Source: Trinickia symbiotica
Lineage (GTDB): Bacteria; Pseudomonadota; Gammaproteobacteria; Burkholderiales; Burkholderiaceae
Length of the DNA stretch: 64,000 bases
Assembly (NCBI RefSeq): GCF_002934455.1
Contig: NZ_PTIR01000001.1
Location: 1 to 64,000, forward strand
Direction of reading: 5' to 3'
The stretch's first letter is position 1. The number at the start of each line of letters is the position of its first letter. The notes beneath the pieces are model-generated. The model did no database searches. It had not been told where the DNA came from and saw nothing but the letters and a program-made list of their open reading frames with translations. Of the stretch, positions 1-6,040 are shown piece after piece. The translations under genes and the position numbers were made by a program.

Positions 1-146
1 TTCAACGCCAGTCCGGCAATTGACGCGCCCGGCTGCAGGCAGGCGTCAATCAGCTTGCGCTTACCCTCAGCGTCAAACTTGCGCTTGCCTGCCGCGGTGA
101 CGCCGCTCACCCGCAGCGGAAGGAAATCAACTTCGTTCTCAGTCAT
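1..146 (-). CDS. tnpA: IS66 family accessory protein TnpA (N-terminal fragment)
   Basis: The ATG is at 146 and the frame runs off the window's left edge, giving about 48 residues. The protein begins MTENEVDFLPLRV and continues with a basic stretch (GKRKFDAEGKRKLIDACLQ) and then PGASIAGLAL. This matches the N-terminus of the small HTH/Xre-like TnpA protein of IS66-type elements, in which a helix-turn-helix of the form ASIAxLALxHGxNxNLLxxW comes next. TnpA is encoded with TnpB and TnpC, and it is needed for transposition. A perfect hairpin (150-180) lies immediately upstream of the start. The truncation is due only to the window boundary. Confidence 0.75.
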   Translation of the reverse strand, partial: MTENEVDFLPLRVSGVTAAGKRKFDAEGKRKLIDACLQPGASIAGLAL

Positions 147-149
147 AGG

Positions 150-180
150 TTGCGTCCGCAAGTTGTAGTTGCGGACGCAA
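150..180. repeat. 12-bp perfect inverted repeat upstream of IS66 tnpA
   Basis: TTGCGTCCGCAA (150-161), a 7-base loop (162-168) and TTGCGGACGCAA (169-180) form a perfect 12-bp stem. It sits between the element's tip and the tnpA start at 146, and its edge is 3 bases from the start codon. In several IS families a hairpin at this place hides the transposase ribosome-binding site in transcripts reading in from outside; that role is inferred here from position only. Confidence 0.7.
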
Positions 181-205
181 GCCTGCGCTCGTTCAGCTTC
201 CGATT

Positions 206-670
206 CTAGGTGCGCTTAAATTCGCGCTTACAGTACATCAACGCTGACCGCTTGCAGGTGGCCACGATCTCTTCCCGCTGATTGAAAGCCATGTGCCGAA
301 AGACGACGATTCCATTGTCCGGACGCGACTTGCTTTTGCGCAAATCAAGCACTTCGGTCTCGACGCGAACGGTATCGCCCTCGAAGAGAGGCTTTGGGAA
401 GCGGACTTCGTCCCACCCGAGGTTTGCAACCGTGGTACCTAACGTCGTGTCACTGACGGAAATGCCGACCATAAGCCCCAGAGTGAAGATGCTATTCATC
501 AACGGGCGGCCGAACTCCGTTGTACTCGCGTATTCCCTATCCAAGTGAATTGCCGCTGGATTATGAGTCATTGCGCTGAACATGACGTTGTCCGTCTCTG
601 TGACAGTCCTCCGCACGTCGTGCCTGAACACTTGCCCAACCTCAAACTCGTCAAACCATAGTCCGGCCAT
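206..670 (-). CDS. MaoC-like hotdog-fold (de)hydratase; 3' end supplied by IS66
   Basis: 154 residues from an ATG at 670; a longer frame opens upstream, but [15 protein letters not shown] is the usual beginning of this family. It is a single hotdog domain of the MaoC / mesaconyl-CoA hydratase-like type, with an early DEFEVGQVF strand, a central helix near [19 protein letters not shown], then [13 protein letters not shown] and a final [10 protein letters not shown] strand. Such proteins hydrate enoyl-CoA thioesters. The last codons (CKREFKRT) are read from the IS66 terminal repeat, so the native C-terminus has been replaced by a few IS-encoded residues. The core domain appears complete and function may survive. 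Its promoter side (about 760-768) carries a motif shared with the catabolic block near 29 kb. Confidence 0.75.
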   Translation of the reverse strand: MAGLWFDEFEVGQVFRHDVRRTVTETDNVMFSAMTHNPAAIHLDREYASTTEFGRPLMNSIFTLGLMVGISVSDTTLGTTVANLGWDEVRFPKPLFEGDTVRVETEVLDLRKSKSRPDNGIVVFRHMAFNQREEIVATCKRSALMYCKREFKRT

Positions 671-759
671 GTCTAAGGCCCCTCCGCAATGTTCGCCGCA
701 CGCTGTAGCAGTGGCCGGGAACGGCTCGAGCACCGATCATCGGCATAACAGTTCGCTTG

Positions 760-768
760 CATACTATA
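760..768. promoter_or_regulatory. Candidate operator CATACTATA upstream of the MaoC-like gene
   Basis: CATACTATA at 760-768 lies about 90 bases upstream of the MaoC-like start at 670. It is enclosed by a CTTGCA/TGCAAG inverted repeat (arms near 756-761 and 785-790). The same nine bases are part of the 11-mer CATACTATAGT found on both sides of the divergent promoter region at 28988-29285. The shared use before beta-oxidation-type genes suggests one regulator, but which one is unknown. Confidence 0.4.
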
Positions 769-927
769 TCAATGCCATACCAACTGCAAGGCATTGTTTG
801 GCATGTCGGACGTACTTGCCCCCAGTCGCATCGCGAACGCGTCTTGATCGAGCAGGGTAGTATTTTCGGCGACGCGCGTTGTACGCGGTCCTTACTGGGT
901 TGCTACGGTCATGGATTCATTCGGTTG

Positions 928-1122
928 TCAGCCGCCACCGAGCGCCTTGAACGCAGCGACCGCCGCGCGAGCCGATTCCGCTTGTGCCTGGACCCGCCCA
1001 TCGGACGTGCACAACAAGCTTTCCTCCGCCTGCGAGACTTCGATTAGGCTGACAGCACCTTTTTGATAGGCCGCGAATGAAGCCGCTCGAGCGCGGCCGA
1101 GCGAGTCCATGCCCTCGGCGCT
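928..1122 (-). pseudogene. 3' remnant of a NodT-type RND outer-membrane efflux lipoprotein
   Basis: The frame ending at the stop codon 928-930 reads GRARAASFAAYQKGAVSLIEV, then a degenerate linker, then AQAESARAAVAAFKALGGG. This is the characteristic C-terminal helix pair of NodT/OprM-family outer-membrane factors, where AYxxGxxSLIEVLDADR is followed by a long alpha-helix ending FxALGGGW. Only about 60 residues remain of a protein that normally has about 450-500; a stop codon interrupts the frame just upstream (near 1122) and no further homology is visible. It is a dead remnant. Confidence 0.6.
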
Positions 1123-1394
1123 TTATGCCGGCCAGCCCCGTTGATTGGAACTGCTTGAGAAAAACGTTCGAACCTGGCTAAAAGTGTCCTTGAGGAGCGA
1201 ACTGGGAACGCCGACATGAATAACAACGACGCCGGCCCGAAGGCCACGTCGATTGCGGAAATCTCCGCGTTAACCCTCAAGCTTTTCTTTGCTCAGCGCG
1301 CGCGGCGAGCTTTCTGGACTCACTTCGACGTGGCCTTGCGAGGCACCGATGTTCACGCGTCCCAACTTGTAATGAGATCTGAAATGGCCGAGCG
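1123..1394. other. Region without a supportable gene
   Basis: Short frames exist on both strands, including a minus-strand one beginning MRVNAEISAIDVAFGP near 1280, but none has a recognisable family, codon bias or ribosome-binding site that I can support. With the adjacent NodT remnant, this looks like deletion debris. Confidence 0.4.
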
Positions 1395-1919
1395 TCACTC
1401 ATTGTCGCGGACGATAGCTTGCAGATTTCGTTTAACGCGGGTTAGCAAGTTCGTCAGATTTTCGCGGTCTTCAGCGCTCAGCCCTTCGAGGATACGCTCG
1501 TTCATCTGATCGCTGCGTACCTGCATTTCCTTAATCAGTTTCGCGCCCGCAGGCGACAAATAGATTCGCTTGGCGCGCCGATCAGCGTCATCCGCGCCAC
1601 GGCGGACCAGGCCAGAAGCCTCGAGCCGGTCAATCAGTCCCCCAAGAGCGGCCTTCCCCAACTCGAGCAACTTAGCCAGGTCACTTTGGATCATGCCGTC
1701 GTGGCGAGCGAGATAGATCAGCACCCACCACTGGGAGCGCGTGATATTCAGCGGCTTCATATAGCCGTCGTAGGCGGTGCGGCGCAATCGTGAGACATCG
1801 TGCATCAAAAAACCGAGCCTCTGATCCCAGCCGCCTTCTTCCCGATTTTGCTGCACGCTATTGTTTGCCGGCGCGCTCGTCTTCTTCTTGCGGGCCGGCA
1901 ACTCTGCCTTTTGGTTCAT
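1395..1919 (-). CDS. MarR family transcriptional regulator
   Basis: 174 residues with a winged helix-turn-helix of MarR type: the recognition region reads ITRSQWWVLIYLARHDGMIQ, followed by LAKLLELGKAALGGLIDRLE and the wing around VRRGADDADRRAKRIYLS. A basic extension of about 30 residues (ARKKKTSAP) precedes the domain. AAGGA lies just upstream of the ATG at 1919. MarR proteins usually repress nearby genes and release DNA on binding phenolic or CoA-linked ligands. A motif, ACATAyGGTAwrCAC, occurs in its own upstream region (1992-2006) and before the next gene (2224-2238), so autoregulation plus control of the rightward genes is plausible but unproven. Confidence 0.85.
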   Translation of the reverse strand: MNQKAELPARKKKTSAPANNSVQQNREEGGWDQRLGFLMHDVSRLRRTAYDGYMKPLNITRSQWWVLIYLARHDGMIQSDLAKLLELGKAALGGLIDRLEASGLVRRGADDADRRAKRIYLSPAGAKLIKEMQVRSDQMNERILEGLSAEDRENLTNLLTRVKRNLQAIVRDNE

Positions 1920-1991
1920 CCGTCATCCTTGAATGTTCGCTTACCCCGTTCCGGGCCGAAGTTCGAGCCCTTCTCGGAAACCATGACATAC

Positions 1992-2006
1992 GTGTTTACC
2001 ATATGT
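1992..2006 (-). promoter_or_regulatory. Candidate operator upstream of marR-type gene
   Basis: On the minus strand this reads ACATATGGTAAACAC, closely matching ACATACGGTATGCAC at 2224-2238. It lies about 75 bases upstream of the MarR start. Part of it, ACCATATGTTAG on the plus strand, also resembles the core of the TetR-associated palindromes at 12495 and 15041, so the bound protein could be either regulator. Confidence 0.4.
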
Positions 2007-2223
2007 TAGCAGGCATTTCCGACGTCCCGCCACAACGCTCTCCCTCGGCGCGCTCCGTCTCAGACGTCGCTCACATGGCCGATTGGCGGTCGCACGCTGC
2101 AAAAGCCCGGGCCACGCCCCCCTCGTACGCAGCCAATCAATCACCCGCAAAGCTCCTCCACCATCAGGGACGTCAAGCGAATATCGCCTTGACGTTATGG
2201 TTCTCCGACAGTATTGTATGTGT

Positions 2224-2238
2224 ACATACGGTATGCAC
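2224..2238 (+). promoter_or_regulatory. Candidate operator upstream of the small membrane gene and F420 operon
   Basis: ACATACGGTATGCAC lies in the 430-base gap between the divergent MarR gene and the small membrane protein gene, and 660 bases before the F420 operon. It matches the site at 1992-2006 at 12 of 15 positions. The rest of the gap 1920-2353 holds no gene that I can support. Confidence 0.35.
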
Positions 2239-2353
2239 ATGTCCATAACTTCAGGTGCATATCGCAAGTGCCTCGGCACCCTCGACTGTAGTAGGTAGTA
2301 CGCTTAATAGTCGAAGGCGGCGCTTATAAATTATATCGATGGAGACGATGCAG

Positions 2354-2641
2354 ATGACACTTCGACATGGCGACGCCCCGCTGTATGGTGTCCTCGCTGC
2401 TTTGGGCATCTTGGGTGCAGGCGTCCGATGGTACCTGGCAGACAATCCTTCGAACGGTCTAATGGAATTCGTCATCTCCGTGAGCGCGGCGTTGTTCGTC
2501 TGTTTCGGAGTCACCGCACTCGGAGGATTCGTGAGCCTCGCCATCGGCAAAAAAATCGGCGAACAGCAGGACTTCTTTGCCTTCCTCGGAAGCATTGTGG
2601 GCGCCATTATGTTTTTTGTGTGGGTAGTCGCATCCGGTTGA
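2354..2641 (+). CDS. Small hydrophobic membrane protein of unknown function
   Basis: 95 residues if started at the ATG at 2354, which has GGAG nine bases upstream; ATGs at 2339 and 2348 are in frame but worse placed. Three hydrophobic segments are visible, approximately residues 10-28 (YGVLAALGILGAGV), 38-62 (FVISVSAALFVCFGVTALGGF) and 72-94 (FFAFLGSIVGAIMFFVWVV), separated by short polar loops including AIGKKIGEQQ. It resembles no family that I recognise. It lies between the MarR gene and the F420 operon in the operon's direction, with 258 bases separating it from the first F420 gene; that gap holds nothing else I can identify. Being a phage-holin-like small protein is possible but there is no phage context. 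Confidence 0.55.
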   Translation: MTLRHGDAPLYGVLAALGILGAGVRWYLADNPSNGLMEFVISVSAALFVCFGVTALGGFVSLAIGKKIGEQQDFFAFLGSIVGAIMFFVWVVASG

Positions 2642-2899
2642 TCCGCTACAGCGCAGCTTGCATCGGAGAGACACTGTCGTTTCGCATATGCGACCCACTT
2701 CCCAAGAGACCGATTCGATCGTTGTCCACGGAGAGGCCGTGCCAACGTCATGTCGACGGCTACGCAGACCTTTATGTCTGACGATGTCCTGCTTCGGCCC
2801 CTCGCGTAATGGAAAACGAACGGCGCTGAACACCGCTCGTCAGAAACGCGAGCCAGCAGATGACGGCGTCAACCCTCGCACGATGTCAGGAGTTGAAGC

Positions 2900-3568
2900 A
2901 TGGAAACCAAACCTTCTTTAGCCGTCATTGGTGGCACCGGTGACCTCGGATCAGGGCTTGCGCTTCGATGGATCGAAGCAGGATACCCAGTGATCATCGG
3001 TTCACGCGATCGTGAAAAGGCGGCAGCGGCTTGCAACCGCCTGCGCAGCGTTCTCGCCGAGCGAGGGGTAGCTCACGCGCACTTGACGGACATGGACAAT
3101 GTTGCGGCAGCCGACGCTGCCGATATCGTCGTGCTGACTGTCCCGTTCAGCCATCAGCAGGGTACGTTAGCGGCTGTCAAAGAACATATCAACGGCAAAA
3201 TCCTGGTCGACGTTACAGTACCGCTCGTGCCGCCCAAGGTCGGCACCGTCCAGTTGCCAGCGTCCGGCTCCGCCGGCCAGGCCGCGCAGGCCTTTCTTGG
3301 CGATGCCGTGCGCGTGGTATCGGCATTTCAGAACGTTGCGGCCGATCACCTGCAGTCGGGGCACGATCTCAACTGCGATGTGCTCGTCTGCGGCAACGAC
3401 CCTGAGGCCCGGGCGGCGGTCGTGAAACTTGTCGAAGCATGCGGCATGCGCGGCTTCCAGGCCGGCCCGATCAACAATGCCGCGGCGGCGGAAGCCCTCA
3501 CATCGGTGCTGATCACGATCAATCGCCAGTTCAAATGCCATGCGGGGATCCGTATTACGGGTGTTTAG
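2900..3568 (+). CDS. npdG: NADPH:F420 oxidoreductase (Fno/NpdG type)
   Basis: 222 residues, near the usual 210-225. The enzyme moves hydride between NADPH and coenzyme F420. The N-terminal Rossmann fold has GGTGDLGSG at residues 11-19, and the second strand ends in GSR (34-36), the arrangement that binds the NADPH 2'-phosphate in characterised Fno proteins. The middle carries VLTVPFSHQ and VDVTVPL, and the C-terminus ends INRQFKCHAGIRITGV, the family's hallmark tail. AGGAG seven bases before the ATG supports this start. It is the first gene of a tight run with cofE, cofD, cofC and cofGH, which makes an F420-specific role much more likely than a generic reductase. I infer it either charges F420 for reductases or drains F420H2 to NADPH. 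Confidence 0.88.
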   Translation: METKPSLAVIGGTGDLGSGLALRWIEAGYPVIIGSRDREKAAAACNRLRSVLAERGVAHAHLTDMDNVAAADAADIVVLTVPFSHQQGTLAAVKEHINGKILVDVTVPLVPPKVGTVQLPASGSAGQAAQAFLGDAVRVVSAFQNVAADHLQSGHDLNCDVLVCGNDPEARAAVVKLVEACGMRGFQAGPINNAAAAEALTSVLITINRQFKCHAGIRITGV

Positions 3569-3622
3569 CAGGCACGTCCCACGACCGTTATCTGCCGGAA
3601 ACCGTACCAAAGCGAGTCAACC

Positions 3623-4393
3623 GTGCCAACCCAATTGACGCTAACCGCGCTGCCGGAAATTCCGGCGATTGAGCCAGGAGACGATCTCGCACAGATCGTA
3701 TTAGACGGCTACGCGCGAGCCAGGCTTGAACCGAGCACTGGCGACGTCGTAATCGTCGCGCAAAAGGTGGTGTCCAAAGCGGAGGGCCGCTACGCACGGC
3801 TGTCGGAAATCACGCCGTCTGCCGCGGCCCTCGAACTCGCCACCACTACCCAGAAGGATCCACGAGTGGTGGAGCTGATCTTGAAGGAATCGCGTGAGGT
3901 GGTGCGCCAACGGCCGGGCGTGATCATCGTCGAGCATCGGCTTGGTTACGTACACGCGAACGCAGGCATTGACCGCTCTAACATCACGTCCGATGACAAT
4001 GAAGATCCGCGCGTGCTGCTGTTGCCGGTAGATCCCGATATGTCGGCTCAAGCTCTGCGCGATACGCTGCGCGTACGCTGCAACGTCGATATTGCCGTGA
4101 TCATCAACGACTCAGCCGGACGAGCTTGGCGCAACGGCGTCGTGGGCTTCGCGATCGGTTGTGCGGGCATCGAGCCGGTGCGCGACATGGTGGGCCAACC
4201 CGACCTGTTTGGGCGCAAACTTGAACGCACGCAAATTGCCATCGTCGATGAATTAGCTGCCGCCGGCTCCCTCTTGATGGGGCAGGCCGACGAAGGCACG
4301 CCGGTCGTACTCGCACGTGGGGTTCGCTTCCGCTGCAGCAGCGCTGACGGCAGGGCGTTGATTCGCCCGAAGAGTGAGGACTTGTTCCGATGA
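3623..4393 (+). CDS. cofE: Coenzyme F420:L-glutamate ligase
   Basis: 256 residues, the length of stand-alone CofE; it lacks the C-terminal nitroreductase-like domain of actinobacterial FbiB. It adds glutamate to F420-0 using GTP, giving F420-1 and longer chains. Recognisable blocks are VVIVAQKVVSKAEGR near residue 45, VIIVEHRLGYVHANAGIDRSN near 105 (20 bases of protein around a conserved acidic and His patch), INDSAGRAWRNGVVGFAIG near 155 and the closing ARGVRFR. Translation probably begins at GTG 3623, with a weak GCGAG upstream. A 54-base gap follows npdG, and its stop overlaps the cofD start (ATGA), indicating coupled translation. Confidence 0.9.
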   Translation: MPTQLTLTALPEIPAIEPGDDLAQIVLDGYARARLEPSTGDVVIVAQKVVSKAEGRYARLSEITPSAAALELATTTQKDPRVVELILKESREVVRQRPGVIIVEHRLGYVHANAGIDRSNITSDDNEDPRVLLLPVDPDMSAQALRDTLRVRCNVDIAVIINDSAGRAWRNGVVGFAIGCAGIEPVRDMVGQPDLFGRKLERTQIAIVDELAAAGSLLMGQADEGTPVVLARGVRFRCSSADGRALIRPKSEDLFR

Positions 4394-5343
4394 AGAAAAT
4401 CAGCACGATTGCGTTCTCCGGCGGCGTCGGAGGCGCAAAACTCGCGCTCGGCCTTGCACGCGCTCTACCGCCCGACGAACTGCTTATAGTCGCTAACACA
4501 GCCGACGACTTCGACCACCTCGGTCTACATATTTGCCCGGACCTCGATACCATCACCTATACCCTTTGCGGCAGGGCAAATCGATCACAGGGCTGGGGCG
4601 TAGAGGGCGAGACATGGAGCTGCCTGGACGCACTGTCCGAGCTTGGTGGCCCGGACTGGTTCCGTCTCGGCGACCGCGACATCGCAACGCATCTATATCG
4701 CACTCAGCGGCTGCGCGAAGGGGCACGCTTGAGCGAGGTCACAGCCGAGATGTGCGCCGCCTTCGGCATTGCGCAGCGCTTGTTGCCCATGTCTGACGAC
4801 TCTGTGAGCACCATCGTCCATACAGCGGAAGGCGAACTGCCTTTTCAAGACTACTTCGTACGCCGTCGCTGCGAACCTCGCGTCACGGGTTTCCACTTCG
4901 CTGGAGCGGACAGCGCCGCCATGCATCCCGAGCTGCGTGCCGGACTTGACTCTCCCCATCTTCGCGCGGTGATCTTCTGCCCGTCGAATCCCTTCGTTAG
5001 TATTGCCCCCATGCTAGCCATTCCCGGCATTGAGGAAGCGCTGCGGTCCATCCACACACCTATCGTCGCGGTGTCACCCATTATCGGCGGCAAGGCCGTC
5101 AAGGGCCCCGCCGCAAAGATGATGAGCGAGCTGGGACTACCGATCTCCTCGCTTGCCGTAGCAAAGCACTACCGCGATCTGGTCACCGCCTTCATCGTCG
5201 ACGAGACGGACAGTGATGAGGTCGCGTGCATACGCGAGCTGGGCCTCGCCTGCGAGGCCATGCCGACATTGATGAACAACGACGACGACAAACTGCGTCT
5301 CGCACGGTCCGTGATCGCATATTGCCATGAGCTCTCGCGCTGA
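4390..5343 (+). CDS. cofD: 2-phospho-L-lactate (or 3-PG/PEP-derived) transferase CofD
   Basis: 317 residues, typical for CofD/FbiA. It joins the activated three-carbon acid made with CofC to Fo, giving F420-0 or a variant. SGGVGGAKL (residues 10-18) and NTADDFDHLGL (about 36-46) are the phosphate- and guanosine-binding signatures; PDLDTITYTL follows, and later come ICPSNPFVSI-like FCPSNPFVSI, SPIIGGKAVKGPAAKMM and the C-terminal catalytic region. The ATG overlaps the cofE stop by four bases, and the 3' end overlaps cofC by 17 bases. The donor acid cannot be predicted from CofD itself. Confidence 0.93.
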   Translation: MKKISTIAFSGGVGGAKLALGLARALPPDELLIVANTADDFDHLGLHICPDLDTITYTLCGRANRSQGWGVEGETWSCLDALSELGGPDWFRLGDRDIATHLYRTQRLREGARLSEVTAEMCAAFGIAQRLLPMSDDSVSTIVHTAEGELPFQDYFVRRRCEPRVTGFHFAGADSAAMHPELRAGLDSPHLRAVIFCPSNPFVSIAPMLAIPGIEEALRSIHTPIVAVSPIIGGKAVKGPAAKMMSELGLPISSLAVAKHYRDLVTAFIVDETDSDEVACIRELGLACEAMPTLMNNDDDKLRLARSVIAYCHELSR

Positions 5344-6040
5344 CGTGATTTGGGCCGTCGTGCCCGTCAAAGACTTTGCCATGGCGAAGAGTCGGCTGGC
5401 GGCCACCCTGAGTTCCGCCGCCCGCGCCGAACTCGCTCGCGCCATGTCCGAAGACGTGATCTCCGCCCTGCAAAGCGCGAAGGTTGCTGAGCACGTTTGC
5501 GTGCTGTCGGATTCGCCTGCGGTTCAGCAACTGGCAGCCCGCAACGGCGCGGTCTGGCTTGACGAAAGGACCGTCGCTGGGGCACCGGGATTGAATGCCG
5601 CGATCGCCGGCGCCGCGCGAGTCGCGGCCGCAAGAGGCGCGACCGCGCTGCTGGTCGTGCATGCCGACCTGCCGCTGCTGACTGCAAGTGCCCTCACACA
5701 TGTGCTCGATACCTGGAGCAATCTCAGCGGCAAGGGGCGCGTCGTGCTTGCCCGTTCGCGCGATGGCGGTACCAATATTTGTCTAGCTGAGCGGCCAGAC
5801 GCATTCACTTACCACTACGGGACAAATAGTCATGCTCTGCACGTCGACGAATGCGTTCGGCAGCATCGCGTCGTCGCCAACGTTGAGATGCCTGCTACCG
5901 CGCTCGACGTAGACACCGTAGACGATCTCGAGATACTCAGGGCCGCTGCACGAACGAACGCGTGCAGTTCACACACTGCCGCATTTCTCGCCAAAATCGC
6001 CACCCCGGTATTCGGGAATGAAATCGAGGCCGCACCATGA
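5327..6040 (+). CDS. cofC: Phospholactate/3-phosphoglycerate/PEP guanylyltransferase CofC
   Basis: 237 residues; a nucleotidyltransferase (GT-A-like) fold with VVPVKDFAMAKSRLA near the start, VVHADLPLL for metal and phosphate binding, RDGGTNICLA, and YGTNSHALH. It activates a three-carbon phospho-acid with GTP for CofD. Known CofC/FbiD enzymes differ in donor: 2-phospholactate in archaea, PEP in mycobacteria, and 3-phosphoglycerate in the F420 producer Paraburkholderia (Mycetohabitans) rhizoxinica. A related host makes the 3-PG version a reasonable hypothesis but it is not shown here. There is a 17-base overlap with cofD and no clear ribosome-binding site, so coupling is likely; it ends in an ATGA overlap with cofGH. 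Confidence 0.9.
   Translation: MSSRADVIWAVVPVKDFAMAKSRLAATLSSAARAELARAMSEDVISALQSAKVAEHVCVLSDSPAVQQLAARNGAVWLDERTVAGAPGLNAAIAGAARVAAARGATALLVVHADLPLLTASALTHVLDTWSNLSGKGRVVLARSRDGGTNICLAERPDAFTYHYGTNSHALHVDECVRQHRVVANVEMPATALDVDTVDDLEILRAAARTNACSSHTAAFLAKIATPVFGNEIEAAP

Larger units (their letters stand above)
1..231 (-). mobile_element. IS66-family insertion sequence, left end (partial)
   Basis: The minus strand from base 231 begins GTAAGCGCGAATTTAAGC (214-231), the form of terminal repeat I associate with IS66-family elements, and about 85 bases later an IS66 TnpA-like reading frame starts. The same 18 bases recur at 53587-53604. The rest of the element lies left of the window, so its size, other end and target duplication cannot be seen. 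Base 231 falls within the 3' end of the MaoC-like gene at 206-670. Family assignment rests on the TnpA-like protein plus the repeat and is inference. Confidence 0.75.

Noticed and set aside
1044-1280. Minus-strand frame MRVNAEISAIDVAFGP as a gene
   Set aside because: No recognisable family or ribosome-binding site; sits in debris next to the NodT remnant.
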